64,000 bases of DNA from assembly GCA_028583605.1 (NCBI GenBank), contig CM053331.1:36905783-36969782 (forward strand). Direction: 5' to 3'. Origin of the DNA: Dastarcus helophoroides. Taxonomy: Eukaryota; Arthropoda; Insecta; Coleoptera; Bothrideridae. The notes beneath the pieces were generated by a model. That model did not search any database, was not told where the DNA came from, and saw only the letters and a list, made by a program, of their open reading frames with translations. This document shows, in pieces, positions 11,161-23,345 of the stretch; within the stretch, counting starts at the first letter, position 1; every line of letters starts with the position of its first letter. The position numbers and the translations under genes were made by a program.

Positions 11161-11600
11161 CAGTCAAAATTTTGAAAAAGTCAAAATTTGAAAAAATGGA
11201 AAGTTTGGAATAAGCGAAAATCTTATAATGCCAAAATTTTCAAAATAAGTAAAACAATAGGCGTGAAAAAAATCGAAATTTTCAAAAAGAGTCGGAACGT
11301 TTCGAAAAGTCGGAATATTTGAGTGATTGAAATTTCTCAGAAAAAAATCAACAGTTTCAGAAAAAGTGTAACTATTTTTTGTTTAATTTTTTTAAAGTAT
11401 TAAAAACAAATCTGTTTTTAAGTTGAAATTTAGAATAAAAGTTGGTTTAACAACAAAAATTCACAATGTTTAAAATAAGATGAAGTTTCGAGAAAAGGGT
11501 GAAATACTGCGAGATTTTCGAAAAAAAATCGAAAAGTTTAAAAAAGTTGAAATTTTCGTTTCAAGTCGTAATCCTATTCCTTTCCTGATATCGTCAAGGT
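11161..11600 (+). repeat. TCGAAATTTT-type satellite
   Basis: Irregular AAAGTCAAAATTTT and GTCGGAACGTTTC-like words, same family as at the left edge of the window. No period and no gene. Confidence 0.7.
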
Positions 11601-11689
11601 AAGAATTAAGAATTTGCATGTAAATGAATATCAGTTAATTATGTGGAAAATAATTTCGTTCTTTACAGATGTAGCTGGTCGATTACAAC

Positions 11690-12330
11690 CAGAGACTAAA
11701 TAGACTGAACCTAACACGGTAAGCAGTGAAGCCAGTTGAAAGCCTGGCGAAAGCCTAGCTCCATCTAGCTCGCAATGCCCTCTTATTATTTGACAGACCT
11801 TTGCGAAGATAACATCGGTTTTTTTTAAAGAAAATGGGCTGTAAATATGGGGAAGTGTATTGTGGATCATTGTTGAAACCTCAGTGAACACATTAATGAA
11901 GGAAAATCAAGAGTTTCATTCTTTGGGTAGGTAAAAATAAAATATGTAAATATTCAATTATCGGCGTGCGCGCGTCGCCATTTCACTGCAATCATGACGT
12001 GTTTACAGCACCGGCTGAACAATATTGTACACAGGCGTCGCGTATTGAAAGAAAATTATTTTACTATTAAACCAAGATGTCTTTGAAAATAGTTCTCCTG
12101 AACTTTTACCAAAAAGCACTTATAAAAATTATCCTATTGGTCCAAAAGCCCCTAATTCTAAAGTTTCATTTAAATCGTTAGAACCGTTACGCGGCAAGTT
12201 TCGTATTTATAAATTTTACTTAATCCGACGATATCAAAGAGTAGTGGAATGCACCTCCCCACTTCCCCGGATTTTAGCTTCAACTGTACGCATGAGACAA
12301 CATTGAAACGTTCAGTCTATTTAGTCTCTG
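11690..12330. mobile_element. Non-autonomous hAT element, 641 bp
   Basis: Perfect terminal inverted repeats of 21 bp, starting CAGAGACTAAATAGAC on each strand (11690-11710 and 12310-12330), are flanked by a perfect 8-bp direct duplication ATTACAAC (11682-11689 and 12331-12338). The 8-bp duplication and a CAG-starting terminus are hallmarks of the hAT superfamily. The interior has no transposase frame, so the element depends on a transposase made elsewhere. Intact duplication and termini indicate a fairly recent insertion. Confidence 0.92.
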
Positions 12331-12338
12331 ATTACAAC

Positions 12339-14691
12339 CTATCCTTGTTTAAGAAGGTGGTTCGTCGCCATCTATTTTTATTTCCGCATCCTACTCGCGA
12401 TGTTTTTAAGACGTAAAGAGTTATCCTTTGTGAGTGGATTGAACGTTAAAAAAATCGACTACAAGCCGTGCTAGTTTAAGATAATTTTTGATCGTCGAAA
12501 ATAATCATTATTTTTCGGTTCCATTGCTGGTAGCAAAGCCAAGCAAAGGAGTTGAATTTCGACCAAAAGTCATACTGATATCTTGTAAAAAAATCATCAC
12601 AATCGCACTGTTAATAAGAATGAGGTTTTTCCAATGGGGGCCATGTAATTCGCGTTCGTATTACGAAGCTTGTTAGCATTATAATCTAAGGTGACATAGT
12701 TATGTTGTGTAACAAGTCGCCTAGACTACAATACAAAGTTGATTTAAATTGTAACTTACAAAGGAACATCGTGTAATGTTCCGTAATTGCCAACCATTTG
12801 GTAAAATAACTTTTAATGAAATAGCGTGCGATAGAGAATTAAAAACGTTGCTATTCATACGACACAATGGGTATTCTTACGTTTAGAACATTCTAACATG
12901 ATCCTGAGACTTCGTGCATTGTCCTTGATGTACCTTGCAATTTATTACCCCAGAATCATTAGTCAGGGTAGGCAGACAGAGAGACAGGCAGACAGAGAGG
13001 CAGACAGACAGGAAATTAGACAGGTCAGGCAGATAGACAGGTCGACAGACAGGCAGTCAGTCAAAAATTCAACAAACAGAAAAATAGTCTTGGAGACTGC
13101 CGACAGAAGTGAAAACTTAAAACTAGAGATGAGCTTATAAAAAGCAGTTACTTTGAAACCATAGACAGACATATTAATTTATATCAGTCAATCATTTATA
13201 TTATATCGATCGTTATATCAATTTTTTTACTTTGTATCAATTTTACAGTCATGCAAAATATTCGGATTTACAGGAGGTAATGAAATGTAGACAATTTCAT
13301 ATATAACACGGAATAGCTTACAATTTCTATATGTGTAACAGCATTAACATCTCGGCATTGTTTATGTATTCAATAAATGTTAATTTACTGTCTTAGAGAG
13401 CTTTAAATTTTTTGAAAGTGACACCTTGATGACCGAACTAAATTAAGTGAAAGGATAACGAATGGGTTCAACTTGAACATATGTTAATTTTGACTTTGTA
13501 CTCGGATATGATTGCTTGGAACATTTTTTTGATGTAAAGCAATTCCGGCATTATTGCAAATTTGATTACATCATAAATCGTCCCAATAATCCATATAACA
13601 TATACGCTTTTAGAAGCAAAATTCAAACCGGAAATTACGCATCTTTAGCTCTAATCCAATATGACAGTATTGAACTTGAAATTTGGCAAATATATTCCTT
13701 ACATGACGAAGGTATCCGCTAAGATTTTTCGAAATTTAACCCCTAAAAGGGTGAAAATGTTTATTAAATTTTGGTAACTTTACATGAACCAGTCTCCGCC
13801 TTGCAGACTTTCAATAAAGAAAACAAAAGTTGTCTATGTTCATAAGTTTTTGTCAAACAACGTTTAACCTGCTTAGTAAATTAGTTTTGCTTTCAATTAA
13901 TCATAGAGAAAATAATTGCAAAATTTCTTCGTTCTTTTTGTTGCAGTGCGCAGTTGTGTCCAATATATTGGTTTCGTTAGTACTTACTAATTATTTTGAA
14001 AGCAATTTAAATAAGTTTATTGCTTTACCAATAACATGGTGTGCTTGATTTTCATTTGGTGTGGTGCCACGTCACAGTAAAAAATCTTTTAATCATAGTT
14101 CTACCGTTTAAAATTACCGTTAGTCAAGGGCTAGTCTTAATTAAACTTTGTAACTAAATTAGAAATAGTTATATTTACGTCCATAAATTTTATCGGTTGT
14201 TTTTTCGACTCTGACTAATTGCATTTATGGTTATAAAATAATACAGTCACTATCTCCGATAGAAATCTATTAGAGGAAATTACCGTCGAGTCGAAAGTAC
14301 AAACCGAGGGAAAACAAACTATAAATCCGACCTACATTCCGAGTTTCTTGCTTGACCTTATTACTCGGAGTGCTCAACCCTTGTTAGAAATTTTCCATCC
14401 GTTGGAAAATGGCGAGCCAAATGGCTTTCAGTTGTCGTGACAAATAGCCGTTTCCTTGCTTTATCGAGGGTGATCAACGACCTCTGCTATCATTAGACTT
14501 GATTAAATCATTTCGGTGTTTTAATGGGCACTGCAATGTGGACATGTGAATGCACCAGAAATAGAAAAAGTATTAAATGTTCTCCGCACAAACTCGACTA
14601 CAGTTCTATTGTAGAATCGCATTTCAGAATTACTAGAACAAATCGAGTTTGAGTAAAACTGACCGACTTTTCCATTGTTTCTCTCCAGAGA
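12339..14691. other. Unique-looking DNA with a short CAGA-type microsatellite
   Basis: No gene recognised. At 12966-13062 there is a degenerate GACAGACAGGCAGA-type tetranucleotide run on the plus strand. The remaining sequence is non-repetitive with only short open frames, up to the left edge of the large inverted repeat. Confidence 0.5.
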
Positions 14692-15470
14692 ATATTTCTC
14701 TCAATTTACTGGTTAATTCATTTTGATTGTATACCTCATAGGATCTTCGAATTTGGAGGAAGAGAACGAGATGAATGTTTCCCAAAATTGTAGAGTTATA
14801 AGAAGACCCAGAGGCAAAAAGGTTCGAAGAAAAAAATAAAGAACCCAAAAAAGATCTTCAAAAGTTTGGAAAACGAGACAACAGTGCAAGAGATCTGCAG
14901 ATTTGAAAGAAAAGATAGAGACCACGAAAAAAAGATGAATGTTCCCCCAAACGTGTAGAGAGTTTACAAAATACAGAGGCAAAATACCTGCAGAAAATGA
15001 TAAATAGGACAAAAAAGATCCTCGAAGCTTTGGAAAACGAGACAACGGTGCAAGCGATCTACAAATTTGAAGGAAGAGATACCGGTCATGAAAAATCTCC
15101 AAAAACCCAAAAAATTGCGACAAGGAAACAAAAGACTTGAAAGAAGAAATAGAGAAATGACAAAAGATTTAAAAAATCTAAACATAAAAGAAACATAGAG
15201 GCCACCAAAGATCTTCAAAGCTGCAATAAGAAGAAGACAAAGTTAGAGAACTGACAAGAGATGCTCAATAATTCATCAATTTAGAAAAAGACAAAAAAGG
15301 TAAAGGATCTAAACGTAGAAAGGCTAGAAAAAGAAGATAGGAAGAAGATTAGATATCCTCAAAGATTCGTTAATATACAGAGATTAAAAAAAGACTGATA
15401 AAAGATCCAAATGTTTGAAAGAGATCCTTGAAAATCGTCTGAAACTGCCCAAGCTTCCAACTATCTAAGA

Positions 15471-18400
15471 CAGGGGTCGGCAAACCGCGGCTCGCGAGCC
15501 GCATGCGGCTCTTTTAAAAGAAAATTGCGGCTCTTTAAATTCCCCTAAAAAAATAAATAAATAAAAGCTAGAGCGAACAGACACGCAGACACTCATTGAA
15601 CAAGTGACCTGCAGAAGTCGAAATTTCCAAAAATACTTTTCTAGGGATGTTTACGTTTTACTTAAATTTTGACAAAAAGGTTATAATTTCAAAAAGTATT
15701 TTTGCAAAATTTTTGATTGATTTGTATTAACAGTTTGAGAAAAAATATGAAATTTGAAATTTCTAGAAAAAGAGAGAGTCGAAATTTCTAAAAAATATTT
15801 TTCTCATGATTTTTACTTTTTTATTAGTAAATTTTCGACATCCTTAAGATTTCGTGAAAAAAGGTAAGTTACTTTTTATAAGAAAAAAAGAATCTAAATG
15901 TACAGAAACGGCAAATATCAAAGTTCGAAATAAAAGCTGAAATTTCCAGAAAAAGCTGAATTTTGAGAAAAAGAGATTTAGAAAAAATTGAGAAAAAGGA
16001 AGAGATTTCGAAAAAATTAAAACAAAGGACAAATTATGAATTTATCAAAAGTTCCCAATAAAAGGTAAAATTTTATTAAAAAAAAAAACGTAGAACTTCG
16101 ACAATAGATTTAAACCCAGGACAATTTAAAAACCTGAAATTTTTAGACAATTTTTAATTTTTTGAAATATAGTAAAATTTCGAAAAGAGAAATTGTAAAA
16201 ATGAACTGGAAGCTTAGAAAAAATTGTCGTTCTCTAAAAAAAGTTTAAATTTTTCAGTGAAGAGGAAAGAAGTCTCATTTTAGGAAGAATTTCATGAAAA
16301 AAGTCTAGAAAAGCTCGAAATTTCGATAAAAAAGTTGCAATTTTCCCGAGAAAGCTAAATTTTCAGAATAAGTTTGCAATTTCGAGAACAAGACGAATTA
16401 AAAACAAACTCCAAATTTTCAGATAAATTCGAATTTTGAGAAAATTCGTAAAATACTTTCGATAGAAAATTCCAAGAAAATTTCGAGAAGTGTGGAACTT
16501 TAAAAAAAGATCAAAATTTCCCAGAAAAAGTCGAATTTTGAGAAAAAGGAAGATATTTGGAAAAAAAATTGGGAAAAATGAAGAGATAAAAAATGAATTT
16601 GTGTAATTTGGAAAAAGGAAGAAATTTCCACAAAAAAAAGTGGATTCATCGAAAATTCTAAAAAGAGGTAAAATTTTAGAAAAAAACGTCGAATTTCGAC
16701 AATAGATTGAAACTCAAAACAAATTTAAAACCTGAAATTTGTAGAAAATTTTGAATTTTTTAAAAAATTGCAAAATTCGAAAAGAGAAATTGTAAGAATA
16801 AACTGGAAGCTTAGAAAAAATTGTTGAAATTTAAAAAAGTCGAAGTTTTTCAGAGAAGAAGAAAAAAGTTAAATTTTATGAAAAATGTCAAGGAAAAAGT
16901 CAAAATATTAGGAAAAGTTTTAAATTTCAACAAAAAATTTACAATTTTCCAGAGAAAGTTAAATTTTAAGAATCAATTTGACATTTCAAGAACAAGACGA
17001 TTTTTAAAAAATCCAAATTTTCAGATAAATTCGAATTTCGAGACAATGTATAGAATAATCTGGAAAGAAAAGTCCAAGACAATGTCGAGAAAAGGGTTTT
17101 AACTTTAAAAAAAGGTCAACATTTCTCGGAAAAAGCCAAATTTTGAGAAAAAGGAAGAGATTTCGAATCAAAATTGGGAAAAATTAAGAGATTTAAAAAA
17201 AATGCATTTGTCTAATTGGGAAAAAGGAAGAAATTTCGAAAAAAGATGAATTTATCGAAAGTTCTAAAAGACGGTAAAATTTTAGAAAAAAACGTCGAAT
17301 TTCGACAATAGATTGAAACTCAAAACAAATCTAAAACCTGAAATTTGTAGAAAATTTTGAATTTTTTGAAAAATTGCAAAATTCGAAAAGAGAAATTGTA
17401 AGAATAAACTGGAAGCTTAGAAAAAATTGTTGAAATTTAAAAAAATCGAAATTCTTCAGAAAAGAAGAAGAAAGTTGAATTTTATGAAAAATGTCAAGGA
17501 AAAAGTCAAAATATAAAGAAAAGTTTTAAATTTCGACAAAAAATTTACAATTTTCCGGAGAAAGTTAAATTTTAAGAATCAATTTGAAATTTTAAAAACA
17601 AGACGATTTTTAAAAAATCCAAATATTCAGATAAATTCGAATTTCGAGAAAATTTATAGAATAATTTCGAAAGAAAAGTCGAAGAAAATGTCGAGAAAAG
17701 TGTTTTAACTTAAAAAAAGCTAACATTTCTCGGAAAAAGCAAATTTTGAGAAAAAGAGATTTCAAATAAAAATTGGGAAAAACGAAGGGATTTAAAAAAA
17801 ATGAATTTGTCCAAAGTTCTCAAATAAGGACAAAATTTCAGAAAAAAACGTCGAATTTCGAAAATATATTGAAACCCAAAACAAATTTAAAAAACTGAAA
17901 TTTTTAGATAAAAGAGAAATTGTATAAATAAACTGGAAGCTTAAAAAAGTGTCGGTCTTTAAAAACATCGAAGTTTTTCAGAGAAGTAGAAAAAAGGCAA
18001 ATTTTAGGAAATTTTCAAGGTAACGGTCAATCAACATTTTAAGAAAAGTTCCAAATTTCGATAAAAATTTGCAATTTTGCAGAGAAAATTAAATTTTAAA
18101 AATAAATTTGAAGTTTCGAAAACACGAATTAAAAAAAAACTAAAAATTTTCAGCTAAATCGAATTTTGAGAAAATTGGTAAAATAATTTGAAAAGAAAGA
18201 GAATATTGATAAAGCCTCCAATTTCGAGAAGTGTTAAACTTTAAAAAAAAAGTCAAAATTTCCCAGAGAAAGTCAAATTTTAAGAAAAGAATCAAATGTT
18301 GAGATTTGAAAATGGATGAATTTCGTTCAAAATAAAAGTTGATATTACCGGAAAAATACGAATTTTAAATTTTGAAAACGAAAATACGAATGTCGAAAAA

Positions 18401-19735
18401 TAAGAATTTGTCAAAAATTCCCAAAAAAGCAAAATTTTAGAAAAAAAAACGTTGAATTTTGACAACAGATTGAAAACCGGAACAAATTGAAAACCTGAAA
18501 TTTTTAGACAAATTTGAATTTTGTGAAAAATCGTAAAATCTCGAAAAGAGAAATTGTAAAGAATTGAAAGCTTCGAAAAAATTGTTGAAGTTTAAAAAGT
18601 CGAAGTTTTTCAGAGAAGAAGAAAATAAATATTTCGAAATTTTTCCGAGAAAATTAAATTTTGAGAATTTGAAATTTGGAGAACAAGACGAATAAAAGGA
18701 AAATTCAAATTTTCAAAAAATTTCGAATTTTGAGAAAATTGGTAAAATAATTTCTAAATAAGAAGGAATGTCGATAAAACTTCCACTTTCGAAAAAAGTG
18801 TTGAGCTTTATAAATAGGTCAAAATTTCCCAGAGAAGCCAAATTTTAGGAACAAAATCCGATTTTTAGGTAGTCAAAAACATTGTGAAAATGGATGAATT
18901 ACGTTGATAAAATCGCAGCTTGCAGAAACATAATAAAATGTCCAATTTTCAGTCAGAAGTTGGAATTTCGGAAGCACCTAATTTTGCGAAACGGGTCGAA
19001 ATTTCCGATAAATAAAAGTTTAAAGTCAGTAAAAGTCAATATTTGGGGGAAATGATAATATTTGGAAAAGGAACGTAATTTAAAAATAATAAAAATTTTG
19101 AGAGAAAAGTCGCAATTTAGAACAAAGTTAAAAAAAATGTAATTTTGGAGAAAAGTCAAATTTAAGAATAGATTTAAATTTAAGAATAGATCTTAATTTT
19201 GAAAAACGAAAATTTTAGAAGATCGAAATCTTCAAAAACAATTTTATTTAACATCTCCAAATTATTACTTCAAATTTTTACTTTTTTTTTATTAAACAAT
19301 CGACTAAAGATGCATTTTTGAGATATAAGTCGAATCTTTCAGTAAGTCGAATTAGAAAAAAGTAAACATTTTCACAGATTGTCGAGTTTTGAGAATAAGG
19401 GAAGATTTAGGGTAAAAATCTAATTTTAAAAACAAAATAAATAGTTAAAAAAAGACGAATATGGAGAAGAGCTAAAAAAATCGGATTTACGAGAAAAAGG
19501 CAAATTTTTAACAAAAGCTATAAATTTTGAGAAAAAAAGGTCTTTTGGGGTGTATATGTTTTCGTTTGACTACATGAGTTAGAGGTGTCTCCTTGTCCCA
19601 TAATTCGTCTGATTTATCTGCTTTAATTTTGAAATAAAATGTAAAATCAAAAGTAATTTGTGGCTCTTTGAAATTCACGAAAGCGATTTTCTTAGTGCAG
19701 CTGGCTCTTTTGGCTTAAAAGTTTGTCGACCCCTG
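15471..19735. mobile_element. hAT-like element filled with satellite (left-arm copy)
   Basis: Ends are inverted: left CAGGGGTCGGCAAAC, right (minus strand) CAGGGGTCGACAAAC. Subterminal GGCTCTTT/AAAGAGCC words repeat near both ends, and the left end has the palindrome GCGGCTCGCGAGCCGC. The 8-bp flanks (ATCTAAGA and TGCTAGAG) are not identical, so the insertion is old. The interior has no transposase. It is TCGAAATTTT-type sequence organised as about five larger units marked by AAGCTT at 16210, 16807, 17413, 17937 and 18568, spaced 524-631 bp. Superfamily is assigned from termini only. Confidence 0.75.
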
Positions 19736-20084
19736 TGCTAGAGTATCATTAGAAAAAGGAAATGAATTTTCCCTAAGAATGATCCAATTCGAACTACACT
19801 CGGTCCGCTCTAAGATTGCCATTAGGTCACAAGTTAAATTCGTATGAAGTACGATTTGCAAACATCTGTAATGAATTACATCTCTAGCTATTACTAATTC
19901 AGTTTGTTAGCACGAATACCCCCTCTTTTGGATTCGATTCAGAGAATTTTTTAAATAAAACTCGATTTTAAGCCGAAACTGTAAGCTATAAATTAGGAGG
20001 TTTAAATTAAAGTGCAAGATCTGAGAACATATGCGAGTTTCGAGTTCGACCGCAAAAGATATTTTTCTTAAGCTGAAGCCTTTT

Positions 20085-20225
20085 TTTCGAAATTGGGACT
20101 TTTTTCTCGAAATATAGACGTTTTTCTCGAAGTTTAAACGTTTTTTTTCGAAATTTAGACTTTTTTCTCGAAATTTAGACGTTTTTCTCAAAATTTAGAC
20201 GTTTTTTTCGAAATTTAGACGTTCT
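20085..20225 (-). repeat. 20-bp tandem array
   Basis: About seven copies of a 20-bp unit containing CGAAATTTAGACG separated by TTTTTCT. The inverted counterpart lies at 49140-49285. It belongs to the TCGAAATTTT sequence family but is locally regular. Confidence 0.8.
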
Positions 20226-20862
20226 TATCCAACTTTTACCCTCTACGTGCCCGATTAAAAGTTTGTTGTTTTTTACCCTCTACGTACCCCATTAAAAGTT
20301 TGCGGTCTATATGTCCCCATCAAAAACGTTTATTCCATAGAACCATCGTAATAAATGGGGGAATCAAAATTATCATATTCAAATATTTAAGGACAAATAT
20401 TTAAGGACTAAATAAATAACGAAATCATGTAAGCAAAGAATTAACAAACAAGTCGTTTTTTATAAATACTTGAAACTTTTTGAAGTGTAAGGTTGACGAC
20501 ATATAATATCAGTGGGACGTATTTACAATAATTATGACGTGCGTGAGTACGACCATAATAAAATAAGGAAACTAGGATCAAACATGACTCATTATTTGCA
20601 AATTTTACAACCTCGAACCCCAACAAGTATTTATGATGTTTTCATTGTTTGGTGTGAACTGTAGTGTTTTTACTAAATTTTTATGTCGTCATCTAACGAG
20701 TTCCAATTTAGAAATTTTAAGAATTTCGAATTGGAAACTACTTTTGATTTTGTGGCTTCAAACAAATTTTAAACATAGCTCACTAGAAATTTATTGCCAT
20801 GCGACGAAATCGTTCGAATTTCCAGTTAAAAATCAATCTGCTTTGATTAATTACGACAAGCT

Positions 20863-22804
20863 GATGATGTTTTCATTGTTTGGTGTGAAGTGTAGTGTTT
20901 TCGCTAATAATGAAAGCATGATGAGACGACCCTCACTAATTAGAGAAAAACCAAGAATCCTGCAGAGCTTATGAGGACATTCCTTCCCCATCAGGTCTTT
21001 GTGACTCCTTTTCCTTCCCTCGAAAAAAGTTCTGTATTCACCCTCAGTTAGAAAATAGAACTGAAATATTGGAAGGATAACCGAGAAGGCAAAAGATCTC
21101 CAAATGTCTTCAAAGAACTGAAAATCTGAAGAGAGATATTACTAAAAAACCAAAGTGGTATCCAGTAAATACTCAATCCAAAGAATATAAAGAATTTGAA
21201 AATTTCATAGCACTTACGTCATCGTTTCACATTTCACCTGGAGGACCACCATCTGACTAATTAAAAATTAATGTCAAGTAGTTCATTCATAAGATTTGTT
21301 TGTTATGCTTATGAACTTACAAATGTTATCCATAAAAGTTCCAATTAGGAGAACCTCAGAACATACATCTCTTTATGGTCCCGCAATAAACATTTCAGTA
21401 TGTTCCCGATATTTAAGTCGCCGATTCCACATCAAATAGGTCATCAATGCGAGTAATTAAAATCATGAATATAAATATTATTATGGCTCGTTGACGCACG
21501 AACATACAAACGGACCTAAATGCCGTTTTTTTGTGCATAAGCAAAACAAGTAAACTCGAAGTTATAAATACACTTAGGAAGGCTGTGTTTACTGGAGCAA
21601 GTAGCACATGAATCTTTTCGTTTTCCTATTTTTAGAAGGCACCGATTTCATTACAGGTTGCACTGTAAGAGATCACGGACCGAAGATGATCTTTCTTCTC
21701 TTTCTAAATTATCATTGCAATGCGCGTTTTAATTTATTAATTAATGGAGGCGCATATTTTCCCAGAGTAATCGACTTCAACCAACCGAGCTTAACATTCT
21801 TCATAAAGAGTAGTGCTAAATTGAGAATGCAATTTGTTAATATGATTGAATTCGGTTCTGAAGAATCCTACTAATTTTAAAAACAATTGGTCGTTTCATT
21901 AAAAAAATAATCCTGCTTAGGGATTACTCTCGGTTCTCACTGAAATCCTTGTAGGGTTCTTCGCTTCTCGATACTCCTGAGCAATTCTACGTATGTAATA
22001 AACAGATCTAATAAATAGATCGTTGTGCTGTGGTGCAGCGAAAATTGGCAAGAAAATATAAATTTGCGAAACCTTGCCAAGGCGATAATACTGGTATTGA
22101 GGTGCGCCCGTCATCATTCACATCGTAAGGTGGGTAACGGGGGGTGTACGATTTAATCGATTGGAAGCCTCGTCTAGACTGCAGTTCAACGACATACTTT
22201 TGTAAAAACGCTAAATGATTTTAATTACACTTTTTTACAATGAGAGGAAGTAAAACATAAATAAATAAATAACTCGACTAGTTTATTCATTGATGTCAAT
22301 TGTGAACATTAAAATTACCAGGAATTTTACCTATTAGCGTGCTATGGCGCATAACGTTTTCTCATTTCATTTTCTGGTGTTCATATAATACATCTTTGGC
22401 TGGCTTCTGCAGTGCCAATCTGAAGAAACGTTTAAAAACACCAATCGTATCGAATGAAGAAATAACATTCCAACATCAATCAATACGAATTATCCACAAA
22501 TTACAATAAAGCAATTTCTGTACAATGACATAATGACAACACATAGCAACGATCTAGTGTGAAAGTACTTTTAAAAGCAGCAAACTGCAAGACACTCTGA
22601 AGTCGTAGTCGTCGAGATTTAACATATTGAAGACAGACTAAAATTTCAACTCCAACTATAACATACCCATTCAATGGGACAAAGTACTTCGTCTATTTCA
22701 ACGATATTGATGGTGCAACTTTTCCTCTTTAAAAGTGATCGACTTTTAGAGATTTCTTTCCAACAGATGGAAATATTTTTTTAGTTTTTTCACAATGTAA
22801 CATC
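20863..22804. other. Unique-looking DNA, no gene seen
   Basis: Starts just inside the inner edge of the left arm. A short partial duplicate of arm sequence (TGATGTTTTCATTGTTTGGT) appears at 20633 and again at 20866. Otherwise non-repetitive with only short open frames. Confidence 0.45.
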
Positions 22805-23053
22805 ATATGCAAGTAGACTACAAACTCATGCAGCCCTCCAGGCGTGTATAGTGGCGAATCATAGGTAGCTGAACTACCAACAGTTAAAACACTGCCACCT
22901 AGCGAAGCGGTTGCTCTCTAGGAAAAAGTTCCCAGAAGACAAGGATTCTAATGCACAGACCAATAGGTTTGAACTTCGAATCTAATAAATGTTCAAACCT
23001 TATTATTGGTTATGCATTAGAATCCTTGTCTTCTGGGAACTTTTCCCTAGAGG
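22805..23053. mobile_element. Family-A foldback element, copy 2, with terminal palindrome
   Basis: 22805-22920 repeats the interior block of copy 1 (ATAGGTAGCTGAAC, CTAGCGAAGCGGTTGCTCTC). 22915-23053 is a near-perfect palindrome of about 60-bp arms around a 20-bp centre: CCCAGAAGACAAGGATTCTA in the left arm returns inverted as TAGAATCCTTGTCTTCTGGG. The 15-bp microsatellite begins right after the palindrome's last bases (CCCTAGAGGATTTTT). Confidence 0.8.
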
Positions 23054-23345
23054 ATTTTTCTTCCCTTCTCTTTTCTTCCCTTCTCTTTTCTTCCCTTCTC
23101 TTTTCTTCCCTTCTCTTTTCTTCCCTTCTCTTTTCTTCCCTTCTCTTTTCTTCCCTTCTCTTTTCTTCCCTTCTCTTTTCTTCCCTTCTCTTTTCTTCCC
23201 TTCTCTTTTCTTCCCTTCTCTTTTCTTCCCTTCTCTTTTCTTCCCTTCTCTTTTCTTCCCTTCTCTTTTCTTCCCTTCTCTTTTCTTCCCTTCTCTTTTC
23301 TTCCCTTCTCTTTTCTTCCCTTCTCTTTTCTTCCCTTCTCTTTAC
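23054..23345 (+). repeat. 15-bp minisatellite (CTTCTCTTTTCTTCC)n
   Basis: About 19 almost perfect copies of a 15-bp pyrimidine unit. One frame reads as repeated FFPSL and the antisense as repeated KEKGR; these are artefacts of the period being a multiple of three. It borders the foldback palindrome directly. Confidence 0.95.

Larger units (their letters stand above)
14692..20862 (+). repeat. Left arm of a 6.2-kb inverted repeat
   Basis: The whole segment is present in reverse complement at 48503-54680. Outer ends pair at TTTACTGGTTAATTCATTTT (14705 region with 54645 region). Inner ends pair at TAATTACGACAAGCT (20848-20862 with 48503-48517). In a sampled 205-bp stretch (20220-20425) I count about eight differences, roughly 96% identity. 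The arm contains a tandem pair of about 164-bp units (14851 and 15015), the hAT-like element at 15471-19735, a 20-bp tandem array at 20085-20225 and a unique tail. No real gene: matching open frames in the two arms reflect only the duplication. Confidence 0.93.

Noticed and set aside
16821..17102. Lysine/phenylalanine-rich frame found near-identically at 51674-51955 and 52280-52564
   Set aside because: The similarity comes from the inverted repeat and the hAT-internal tandem units. The frame is AT-rich satellite, and sibling units do not keep it open.
20441..20626. 61-codon frame nearly identical to 48740-48925
   Set aside because: Conserved only because it lies in the two inverted arms; no independent evidence of selection on the protein.
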